Source: Ipomoea triloba
Taxonomy: Eukaryota; Streptophyta; Magnoliopsida; Solanales; Convolvulaceae
Direction: 5' to 3'
Assembly (NCBI RefSeq): GCF_003576645.1
Contig: NC_044917.1
Span: 2,811,738-2,875,737, forward strand
DNA: 64,000 nt
Below are positions 46,521 to 57,182 of this stretch, piece by piece. The number at the start of each line of letters is the position of its first letter. Within the stretch, counting starts at the first letter, position 1. Both the position numbers and the translations under genes were made by a program. The notes below the pieces were generated by a model that saw only the letters and a program-made list of their open reading frames with translations, had not been told where the DNA came from and did no database searches.

Positions 46521-48793
46521 TTACCCTTTATTGGTTTTCGTCTTTGTCTTTGTCCCTCCTGCTGCGGTTTTATCTTCCTCGTGTTCCGGCTCATACCTTG
46601 GCAAGGTTAATAAGGTGTCTGCACGAGACACCGCTTGAAGGGAAGACCAGTCTTTCCAACCTTCTTCTTGCTCGGAGGTTTCCTCGTTGCTCTCTTCTAA
46701 ATATTCCTCGCTTTCTTGTCCAGGGACATCTTCACCGTTTCGAGCAGTGCTAGAGTGGCCCTTTACCTTGTCATTGGAGGCAGAAGATATATTGTTTGAG
46801 TGTGAATCGAGGAAGAGGCAGACAACAGCACAGTCATCGACTTTGGAAGTTGGGTATTTGGTCCTCCAGGCTCGAACAGCTCTTTCAACCAGCACTTTAG
46901 CTGCAGATGAGCGTGCAGGCGCTGAAGCCACAATCTCTACCACCTCGTCATTTGAAAGCACATCCCAAATCTGCGATATTTTATGAATTCATGTGTACAG
47001 TGGAGATAGGAAAAAAGAATCCAAGCATATGAAGATATAAAGAATCGAAATCAGATTCAATACCCCATCTGTTGCCAAGATAATAAATTCATCTCTCTCT
47101 GTTAAACGCCTGTATGAAACTTCTGGTACAGAGATGAGACCAAAATCCTTGAGGCAAAAATCTCCAAAAGCACGTGCCATGGCAAGGCCAGGAGAGTCTG
47201 TATTTGGCAGCCACACTCTTGCAATCTCAGGCTCGTCACGAAGAGCAAATACACGTCCTTTACACTTGCGAATCCTCTCGGCTTCAGCTGTCAGATAAAA
47301 GAACAAAAAGAAAATGAAATCAAGATAATAATATTTGAAAGACAAATGAATTTGGAAATTCTTGTGGGAAAGTTATTCAGTTAAATTGGTTTGGGAACAA
47401 CCGTCACAGGATATCCATGATAAGAGAGGGAAATTAAACCCATAGGACTTCATTAAACTTCAAAATAAATAAGTAATAACATAAATTGTCAATTTCAGAA
47501 AGAAGATCAGCATGCAGTCAGCAAGATATATGTATACCCGGAATACTAGGCTTGAGATCCACAGTCAACTGCACAGCAGTAAGAGAGTTGTCTTTATCTC
47601 TTGTACCCATTACAGCTCTAGAGTCTCCAACATTCCCGATTATAAGATCCTGGCCCTGATAAAGCAATAAATTGATAATCATGAAAGGCTTCATGAAAAA
47701 TAATAAGATAGTCAAGAATCATGCCTAGGTACCTGTTTCACAAGAGTTACTGCAGTTGTCCCACTGCAGAAACAATCAATACTTGTGGTCCTCAGTTCCC
47801 TATCCATGATCTTAAACGCCTTTAAAAATGAATCCTTCAATGTCAGAAAGATATCTGGTTGTTTATGAGTTTCTTCAACATCAATAGATGCCATTGGAAC
47901 TTCATCAGTGGATAGGAGGGAAGCACTCTCAGAATTCATAGCCGAATTTAGATTGATCTCTATAAGGACATCCTCACCTTTAGTATTAACTTCCCAGATC
48001 GCACTTAATTTCAAGGGAAGAGAATCCCTCACTCTTTTTGCAACCATGTGACCATAGGGACCATGGCCATCAAAGACTCCACAAAAAACAGTATCAGTTC
48101 TTGAACCGAAATTCTGAAAATAGTAAAAATAAAAAATAATCAGAGACACTGCTCCCTTTACAGGAAAGATGAGTCAGATTACAGCAGAAGGTATAGAAGA
48201 TGAAACATGGGATGATCATATGCATAAGAAAAATGAGCCATCTAATAGAAATTTAGGTGCTACAGTCCATGTATTATAAGCAAGTCAAGAAGATGAGAGC
48301 TGGGGCATGGGAGAAAGGAAGCAAAACTTCAAGTGAATTCATGGGTTATATCAAAGCATAGGTTGACACTGGACAAAGAATTGCAATCCTAGAGAGACAG
48401 AGAGAGAGGAACAAAAAATACACTGCAGGAATTTATATATGAGTAATGAAGAACACATATACTGATGCTCATGAAACATTATAGCTGTATAACTCAAGAT
48501 ATGAAACAGTGCGATTAAAACATAAGAAGTGAGTGCAAGGACTGCACCTCCCAAACAATCATTGCATCTTGATTGGGCCCTTTCTTGCCTTGCTGTGTAA
48601 AGAGAGCAGCCACATCATTGGAGCCACTCAAGAACCTGCGCCCCGGGATCCTATGCAGTTGTTCTTCCTTCCTATAATCAAAGGAAGAATTCCTGGACCC
48701 AGGCCTCTTCTTAGAATTCTTCCTCTTCCTCCCAACAGCAGATGTGGGAGATTGGAGAGGGCTCCTGCTTTCAGAAGACAAGCAGGACCCCAT
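46521..48793 (-). CDS. Protein phosphatase 2C, clade E type
   Basis: Five exons: 48793-48548, 48113-47733, 47655-47538, 47287-47064 and 46970-46521; 472 residues, GT-AG and in frame. It starts MGSCLSSESRSP, a typical N-myristoylation/palmitoylation start, then a basic stretch RKRKNSKKRPGSRNSS. PP2C motifs follow: KKGPNQDAMIVWE, FCGVFDGHGPYGHMVAKRVRD, CFCSGTTAVTL, GNVGDSRAVMG, LTVDLKP, GLAMARAFGDFCLKDFGL, FIILATDGIWDVLSNDEVV and SKVDDCAVVCLFL. The metal-binding aspartates are all present. The C-terminus is acidic (EESNEETSEQEE). It matches Arabidopsis At1g79630/At1g16220 from memory, Mn/Mg-dependent Ser/Thr phosphatases probably at the plasma membrane. An upstream in-frame ATG at 48877 would add 28 residues and hide the myristoylation site, so I prefer 48793. 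Confidence 0.92.
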
Positions 48794-50090
48794 CTGGAGG
48801 GCCCTGACTACATTCAACAAGCACTCCACAGCTGCAACACAACCACACCCCCTATTTTCCGTATTCGACTCCGTCACAGCTCTCTTACTGATAACCTTCC
48901 CAAGTTCTTCAAAATCAACTCTCCCAACCCTCCACTTGATCCAAACAATTCACCAGATCCAGTGCCAAATTTCAATCCAATTTCACTACAAAAAAGGACT
49001 CTAATTCCTTGCAGCCTTAATAAAGTAATGCGCCTTTCAATGGCAGACAAGTATATATGTTAATCACTAAATGATCCTTATAAAAGACTAACACGAATTC
49101 AATAATAATAATAATAGTCTAATAATAACAAACTACCTTTTCTTTCCCTTTTCTGCACTTTACCAGAATTATTACAGATATAGGAGCAAGCATAAAGAAC
49201 AGATCTTTCTAAGCAGAGCCCTTTTATAAATTCATTTAATATGAACAATCCAATAAGTACCTTTCTCTCTCCCCCCTCTCGCAATCCACTCTATCACTGC
49301 TTGCAAAACCAATAATTCGGGGAGATCACCTGAAATGCTCAAAATCCCGAATCCCCCACTTCCATTTCTGCTGAAACAAGCTAAGATTCCCAATCGATTC
49401 AGGTCTGGAAGAGTGCCATTCCTCAAATCAAATCAAAATTAATGCACAGACAAGCTCAGAGTTCCACGATAATTGGTCAAATATAGAAATATATTAAAAT
49501 AAATCGCTAAAAAGAGTAGGAATAGCAATGAACAACGCAGAGTCGGAGAGAGATATGAGGAGAGAATTGAGATCGCAAAAAAGCCGCCGATGAGAATTCT
49601 TCAATTTTGGAGAGAGAGAGAGAGAGAGAGATTGCATAGCAAAGCGAGAAATTATTTATCTGGCTGTCATGACTCAGGCCGTCTACATGTAATATGCATT
49701 TATCAACTGTATTATATAGTTTATACTTATTTTATGTGTCTAATTTAATTAATATGAAATTATTTTAAATTTAATTTTTTAATATTAAATTTAATATTAA
49801 TAACAGATTTACATATTTAAAAATTATACTAAAAAGTATTATAAAAATAAAATTTTAATTAAAAATAATTACAAATTACTTAAAGATAAGTAAAAAAAAA
49901 AATTAATTTAATCGATGAATAATAAACATGACTGATAGATTGAGATAGATGAAATATATATTACTCTGTATTGTACAGTTTGTACCTCACCATTTCCATC
50001 ATTATATTCTCACAGATTCAGGATGAAATATGTTTGCAATCTAATATCTATATTCAACATATATATAAAATATATGCGATCTAATTAAAC
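48794..50090. other. Upstream region of the PP2C gene
   Basis: It probably contains a 5' UTR, perhaps spliced, reaching to about 49630, where a (GA)n run lies (CT on the gene strand). Beyond 49680 it is very AT-rich. No other gene was recognised. Confidence 0.4.
49612..49632. repeat. (GA)n microsatellite
   Basis: About ten GA units, read as CT on the strand of the PP2C gene, near its likely transcription start. Confidence 0.9.
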
Positions 50091-50093
50091 TTA

Positions 50094-50457
50094 GGGGTGT
50101 TTGTTTCAATTCTCAAACAACGGAATTGAAATCAGAATTAGAATCAAATACTTGTAATGTTAATACGTTTAAATAGAAGAAAAATAACGTCTTTGTTTTA
50201 TGGTAAATAATAATTGGAATCAAAGTAAATAAATAATTAATTAAAATTAAAATAAATAAATATATAATACACACACATATATATGCAATGATTTTTTCTT
50301 ATTTTTTTATTCCATTGTGCAAAAGTGTGAGAAAAAAAAAAGTAATGATGAGTTTTATGATTTCTGCAGGATTTGAATATAATAGTAGGATAACAAAAGT
50401 AGACAAACAAACATGACAATATACCTCAAATACAAAAGTTTCCAACCAAATGCTACA
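50094..50457. mobile_element. Tourist-like MITE, copy A
   Basis: Flanked by TTA on both sides (50091-50093 and 50458-50460). The left end is GGGGTGTTTGTTTCAATTC and the reverse complement of the right end is TGTAGCATTTGGTTGG. A related copy lies at about 51510-51807. Confidence 0.6.
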
Positions 50458-50719
50458 TTAGTCTCCTTTTTTTTTTTTGAACAACTACATTAGACTTTTA
50501 ATGGATGCGAAGTTATATATTTTAACTTTGTATCAAAGTTAAAGTTTATTTTACAACTAGTTATATATACACACTATATGCGCAATTAAATAACGTCTAA
50601 TGAATAGTAAATAGTTTATAAAATTAAAGGGTCAAAATAAATAAAGAAACATATAATCTTAGGTAGAGTGACTACATCCACCATCCAACTCACTCTTATA
50701 CTTTTTCCAAATTGACTCA

Positions 50720-50839
50720 ACAAATTATACACTGAGCCATGGTTCATATTGCAATATGAATCATTGATAAATGTTCATTTTTAGTATACTGAATTTTTTT
50801 AAATAGTATTTTAAAAAATGGTCTACCGGCCATATAATG
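50720..50839. mobile_element. Possible short MITE related to the GTGGACC family
   Basis: The left end AACAAATTATACACTGAGCC and the inverted right end CATTATATGGCCGGTAGACC resemble the ends of the MULE-type MITEs near 44.3-45.2 kb. The flanks ATTGACTCA and ATTGAATCG agree at seven of nine bases. Weak support. Confidence 0.3.
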
Positions 50840-51509
50840 ATTGAATCGACCCCAACCCCCAACTTGAAGTAGTTATTTTTTTTCAAAACCTGCCTTTACA
50901 CCACTAGATTATTTTTTTGTTAGATGCACAACACCTATTATCATTCAATTAAAAATTAAAAACTATGATCTATGTTGGGTGGATTCAGGTGAATATTTAC
51001 GAGTCAGGACTATAATTGTTATTCACTTATTCCTACCTAAGTCAAGATATTATGTCTAATCTTTCATTTAAACTTTAAATTGAATCAAAATGTATCTTTC
51101 AATTCTAGGGTCGTGTACTTATACCATTTCCATCATTTTCAGAATTCATGATGGGACAATGTTATTTTGGAAACGAACAAAATAAAACTGTGTTACGTAA
51201 ATCTTTATAGATAAGAGTAAAGCAATAAAAAAAATGGATTGATCGTCAGAGAGTATGGAATGTCACTATTCCACATATTTATACATTTCGGACAAATTAA
51301 TTATATAGTAACAATAATGGCTACTAATATTTAATGTCCATTGTTTAAGTTATAAGTCTAGTCCATTGGTTAAGACAAGAGAAACCCATAAATTTTAAAG
51401 AAACACAGATGTGATACATCTATATAAATCTCATAATAAAGTATTACAGAATATATTTTTGTATATTAACATTGATTAATTTCTTGTGAGGTTTAAAACA
51501 AATTGAGTG

Positions 51510-51807
51510 TGCATCGAATAAATAAATAAATAAATAAATATAATACATATACATACACCATGTGTGTACACACACACACATATATATATATATAGTGTAT
51601 GTATATTTTTCATTTTTTCTCCATTATTTTTTATTTCCTTGTTTAAAAGTATATGAGTAAAAGCGTAATGAATTTTATAATTACTATTGAATTTTGTTTT
51701 ATTGAATTTTGTTTTCAGTAATAGAATAACAAAAGTAGACAAATAAACATAATAATGAAAATATCAAATTCATGGTAGAATGTAAAAGTTTACAACCAAA
51801 CACCACA
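51510..51807. mobile_element. Tourist-like MITE, copy B (left end unclear)
   Basis: The right part is clearly homologous to copy A: AGAATAACAAAAGTAGACAA, then AAGTTTACAACCAAACACCACA followed by TTA at 51808-51810. The left end is obscured by (AAAT)n and (CA)n/(TA)n runs, so the start is approximate. Confidence 0.5.
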
Positions 51808-52210
51808 TTAGTGTGTATGCATTTTCATTGAGAAAGAACAGATCAGATTCTTCAATTTCAATTTTAATTTTATTAATTACTGTAAAATATTTCTTAAGCT
51901 TTCCTTTCGTCAAACTCCATTTGATTTGCCCCCCAAAAATATATTATTTTTAAATTATATTTAAGATTATCCAATTGGCAACTATAGATTATATTATTAA
52001 TAATTGCTAGAAGTTATTGTGGGAAACGTAACCGTGACCAGATTATGTTTGTATGGAAGATCTTATTAATTGCATGCAAATGCCAACTCACTATAAACAC
52101 CCAAAATCTTATTCATTACCATCATTATATCACGGATTATGATGTATACAATATGGAATCTGATCCAAACCATATCGTTTTAAAATAACATAATTAACAA
52201 TCATTTCTAC

Positions 52211-52346
52211 TGTCAAAAGACCTTGTGGTCTAGTAGCATCAAACTCTTCCCTTTATACGGGGTGGTGGATTCGAGTCTCAGTGGAGTCAATACTGACTCC
52301 TTCAATACTGCATTGTAATAGACTTAATAGTATTCCAAAAAATAAA
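52211..52346 (+). mobile_element. tRNA-derived SINE with target duplication
   Basis: A 136-bp element with an A-box-like TGGTCTAGTAGCATC and a B-box-like GATTCGAGTCTC, in the spacing of a tRNA promoter, ending in an A-rich tail (CCAAAAAATAAA). It is flanked by a 15-bp direct duplication AACAATCATTTC(T/C)AC at 52196-52210 and 52347-52361 with one mismatch, as produced by LINE-type integration. Confidence 0.8.
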
Positions 52347-53036
52347 AACAATCATTTCCACCTTCAAATTGAGAAGGTCAATAAGTCGGGCTATGAGAAG
52401 TTGATTGGATAAATGTATTTGGATGAGACATAATGTCCACGTGGCAAATAAAGAAGATAACAAAAGTACAAAACAGGAGTATAGCTTATATATATGTAGA
52501 CAGATCAGCGGACGTGTTGTTTCATAAGAGTAGATAGGGAAGGAAATCCATGCCAACCAGGCAGCCCATGGTTTGGGTGCATGCACACAGGTCACGTGAT
52601 GACAGGTCGTGTTGTTTCCGTTACAATGGCAGATCACGGTGGGGTGGAGATTATTGGATCAGATCATCGCTTTATCCACGACCAGTCGTCGACCACAGTC
52701 TTTAATTCAACACGCTATATATAGTTATCTACCATTCTACCCAACAATTACGCCTGGACTTTGCTTTGCTCTAACGACAATCTATCTATCCACATCATTT
52801 TTTGTTTACGTGACAATTCGAGCGGGAAAAGCTAACCACACTTTCCAAATAAACCAAAATCTTTTCTTATTTATTTGTTCATGTTGGATTGGATATTATG
52901 TATTAGAAAATACACCGGGGTATATAGATACAAGTAGAAAGTATAATATAGTAGTTTGGGTAGTTAAGATTAAGAGTTGGAAGGTCCTGAGCTTATAAAT
53001 GTTATAGAGAGAAAATGCTCCAAATCCTCCTTATGG

Positions 53037-53083
53037 CATATATATATATATATATATATATTGGGGGGGGTGGGGGGGGGGGA
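53037..53083. repeat. (TA)n followed by a G-rich tract
   Basis: About 12 TA units are followed by a run of roughly 20 G with a single T. It is a potential G-quadruplex and a hard-to-sequence spot. Confidence 0.9.
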
Positions 53084-54974
53084 GAGAATATTCAACATGT
53101 CCTCCATGTGTCTTAGGTAGATTCAATGGTGAGATTATGCTTGCTAAGTGTCCTTAGAGTTTTGACATGTGATTATATTTGGTTGGATTCATCTTGATGT
53201 TCATATCCTGATCAGCAGCTTGGTCAGACGCGATAGGTCGAGGACTAGTATACGTGCATGCAAGGCGAGCGGTAAGTTCATTTGGTAATGAGGTCGGGAG
53301 GTCTACTAGTAATGAGACCGGGAGTTGGGAGGTCTACTAATTAATAGTGAGATTGGGAAGTAGTCATGCCCTCTCAAGGTCGAGAAATGCACTAGTGTGC
53401 TCGAGAAATGTACTAGGGAGGTCGAAAAAATACACTAGTGAGCTCTGTAGGGCAAGTGAATTGTCCTATAACCCTATCAGGATACATGTAGTTTAGTATT
53501 CGATCTCGGATCAGGTAGTCGGTCTAAGCCTAATATTATATGAAACTTAGGAAACACGTGATAACAAGTATGTGAAATACAACTCTGGAATTTTGGCCAA
53601 ATTTTAAAAGAATGATTTTCTTAATTGTTTTGAATATTACTTTCTTAATGTTTTGGGGGATCAAACTTGTAATTAATGTCCTTGATTTACTATATGTATT
53701 TAGTCCAAGTCCTTAGTTTGAGGTATATATATATATACTAGTTTTTCTCATGCGCGATGCGCAAAAAATATGTGCTCAATATTAGTATTTTATATTAAAA
53801 TTTTAAATATTTAAATTTTAATATAGTAAATAATAATAATAATAATAATAATGTAAAATATTTTTATAAATTGAATATTTATATTTTAAAAAATAACTAA
53901 CATATAACTCTAATATTTAATGTGTATATACTATTATTATTATTATTAAAGAAGATAAGAAAATATATGGTGGATGCATGTGCATAGTAAAAATAGTGGA
54001 AAAGATAACGGAAGTTATAACAGTAGGGGTATATTTGTCCAAAATATTATGTAGTACAACTTTTATAGCATAATGTACAAAAAAACTTAACGGAAAAAAC
54101 GGACATAAATGAGGGGTATAACCTTCATTCACATTTATTATTTTTTTAGATATATATATTGGAAAAGGGGTTTGTAATAGGTTTGTAATTTTTTTTTTCA
54201 CTAAGAACAATAACAATATCATATATTTTTACGAGTTTATACTCAATTTCCAACTCCAACCTTAGAGAGAGTCTTAAAGTGGTTGCTCATCCACCAGACC
54301 ATTGTCCTAAAGCCTAGCTATATTCTCTTTATTTTTTTTAACAACAATAATGTAGACTACCCGATTCAATTTTAAAATATATTATGAAATCAAAAATGGA
54401 TTTACAGTAATTTATAAATATTTATCTAGAAAAACATTGATAACGAGGATATAATATAATGGAAAGAAATTTCCTAAATTCATAGAGACAGAGACTTTGT
54501 TTTGTTAAATTATTGAGAAGTTGTTGGACGTAGTTGTTGGCTTTTAGCATGTTCTAAACTTCTTGTGTATAATAATAACAATTAATATAATACTCTAATA
54601 ATAAAATTTGTCTTACCAAGCACCGATTAACATATTATTAATGCCTTTTACACGTGATATAACATAAAGTGAATATAGTGTAAGTCTATAGGTCTTCTCC
54701 GTGGTACCCAATATAAACTCAAAAGTGAAATATAATTGTATGAATTAAGAGGTGTGCCAATCAACACTTTCAATAAAAACTATAAAATAATAAAAATGTT
54801 GATATGATATTGATAAAAGTACTTAATTGACAGATTGGCCAAATTATGAAACAATATCATTTTGCATAAACGTACGTATAAAATTTTGTAGGTTGGCAAT
54901 TTGTATTAGTTGGCCATTCTCCAACTACCCAATCCAGTTTTAAAATATATTATCAAATCAAATATGGATTTACA

Positions 54975-54985
54975 ATAATAATAAC

Positions 54986-55017
<32 letters not shown>
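54975..55017. repeat. (AAT)n microsatellite
   Basis: About 14 AAT triplets with one interruption, in the spacer upstream of the W2-domain gene. Confidence 0.9.
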
Positions 55018-55018
<1 letters not shown>

Positions 55019-56035
55019 CAAATGGAAAATGTTGATATTGATTAAAGTACTTAATTGACAGGTTGGCCAACACGCAAATAACAGTAGTTTACACCAAACT
55101 AACAATATTAGAGAAATGTTATCCTTTATATCACGAGTTTCATGCATGCAAGTTGTAGATGCTCATCTTTTCACATGTAATGATAATTACGTACATAACA
55201 CACAACATAAAGTATCATCATGAGTTACTATATACGATGCTTTATAACATATATAATGTTTAATTTTAATTAAGAATTATTTTATTACGTACCTTGAGCT
55301 CAGATAGAACTTACTTATTAGTTATTATTACCAATATCATAAGAATGTTTTAAACTCGATACATGTAATTTGTTTGTTATCCATTGTATATGATTTTTTA
55401 AACTTATTGTAATTTACCAAATTTATTAATGAATATATTAAAATGAAGTTTACCATGTGTATACCCTTAAATAGTGGTTGCCCTTAGACATATATGTATA
55501 GGGTATGTTTTCATGACTTTTGACCTAAATATAGGCTAATAATCAGAATTTGGTTTATTTGTTAATTAATGATGTTGAACAAGACAGTAGTAATGTTAAA
55601 CATGCAGTCAATCACAATGTGATTTCAATTACGTTTCCAACTAATATTGTGGAAAAGAGGGAAACAAAATCATGTTCCAATCCAAATATTGGCACTATTT
55701 GATAAAAATAGTTAGCCTATCAGTCAATCTTGACTTATGTGACCACTATTAACTGTTTGACTTAGTTAAAAAATCAATATGTGTTTGGTTAATCAACTTT
55801 TTGTAACTCCAAAATGCTAAAATTCAAAAAGTTGCTCAAAACAACTTTTTCAATTAGTTTTTTGAAAAAAAGAAATTATATCAAACAGCTATCAGTTAAC
55901 AGCTAATTTACCAAGTATTTTTCTACAATCAACTAATGTTATCAAGTAATCATACCCTCTAACCTATCAGTTAACAACTATCAACTAACAGTCATTTTAC
56001 CAAACATGGCCATTATCTTTAAGATATGACTGTCA

Positions 56036-56175
56036 GCTACTATGTAGTGTAATGGCATCCCGGTTACCATTGCAAACGGATGGTCATAGGTTCGGGGGAG
56101 GGGGGGGAGCTTGGCTGAAAATGTTTAAGAAAATATATCTTATAAATAATCACAAGTATTACAATTTATAAGAAT
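56036..56175 (+). mobile_element. Possible SINE (tRNA-like boxes)
   Basis: TGTAGTGTAATGGCATCCCGG resembles an A box and TCATAGGTTCGGGGG a B box, at tRNA-like spacing, followed by an A/T-rich tail. A convincing target duplication was not found. Confidence 0.35.
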
Positions 56176-56201
56176 CTAGACCAAATAACTTTAATAAATC
56201 T

Positions 56202-56504
56202 CTAATTAACTATGTCATTGGCAAGAAGCAAACCAATCTGTTTAAGAGAATCCTTGAAAGACATCACAGACCCAAAAAGATTATAGATTATATTTAGGAT
56301 CGAAGCCACATAATCAAACACATCAAGGCTATATTTAGGATCGGAGGATTCCGAGCCATATATATAATCATACCCAAAGAGATTATATTTAGAACCGATC
56401 GAAGCCTTATAATCAGCAGACCAATTGCCTTCTTTTTGAATATGTGAAATAAAACAAATCCAATCTCTACAGTCTACATCATAACCTATATGCATGGCTT
56501 CCAA
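56202..56504 (-). pseudogene. Possible LINE RNase H fragment
   Basis: An isolated 100-codon frame whose start, DCRDWICFISHIQKEGNWSA followed by DY, resembles the SHIxREGNxxADxLA end of the RNase H domain carried by plant non-LTR retrotransposons and their domesticated relatives. The rest has no match that I recognise. If the reading is right it is a truncated relic. Confidence 0.35.
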
Positions 56505-57182
56505 AACATTAAAACTCGACTTTATTCCAACAGAAGAAAAATATTATTTGGGTTTAATGTCTTAAATGGATGACATAAAATTATCAAATGGTCGACTTAA
56601 TAATTATAAAATTTCAAATTTGACTCTTTTAAGAGTTATTTACCTATTGACATTCTCAATTTGAGCCAATTAACTATAGATATGGATAACAATTTCAATT
56701 CCTACCATAGATATCCACCCAAATCAACCTAAGTTAGGTCCCAATATCCACCCAAATCAACTTAAGGTCCGAAATTTTTGGATGGTAGTGAGTGATTGGT
56801 CAGGGTGAGTCTTAAAAAATTTTACCCATTAAGACAGGAAGGGTTTGGATTTTATGTAAAACCTGGCTAGAACCTCACCCGACCCATTTTTGTGTTGTGA
56901 AAAGTGAAAAGCTTTACCTACCCTCAACAAGTTCCATGACATATTGACAACATAAGAACAGAATCCACAGAGCCTTACTTATAGCAAGAAATAGTTCATA
57001 CCAGACTTCAACTTCAATACAACATTAAAAATAAAGCAAACTCACAATTTGGTACCAAGTTTAGTATTCTACTCTTAGATTAAAATTTTTAAAGAAAAAA
57101 TAAAAGGAAGGCATAGTAATACAGCAGGAACACCAGCACTGTAAGTGATAGTTAACTGGACATGATCAGCCAACCACAAGCC

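Larger units (their letters stand above)
52362..56040. other. AT-rich spacer with decayed repeats
   Basis: No gene was recognised. Visible are a (TA)n run followed by a G-rich tract (53037-53083), a G+C-richer block at about 53130-53560 with repeated GAGGTCGGGAGGTCTACTAG-like text that may be an unrecognised transposon, (AAT)n runs near 53829-53851 and 54975-55017, and MITE-like ends (GTGTTTGGTTAATCAAC near 55780, TTACCAAACATGGCCAT near 55992). Confidence 0.4.

Noticed and set aside
48533..49063. A 176-codon plus-strand frame over the PP2C first exon
   Set aside because: It is antisense to the clear PP2C exon 1 and its proline-rich translation matches no family.
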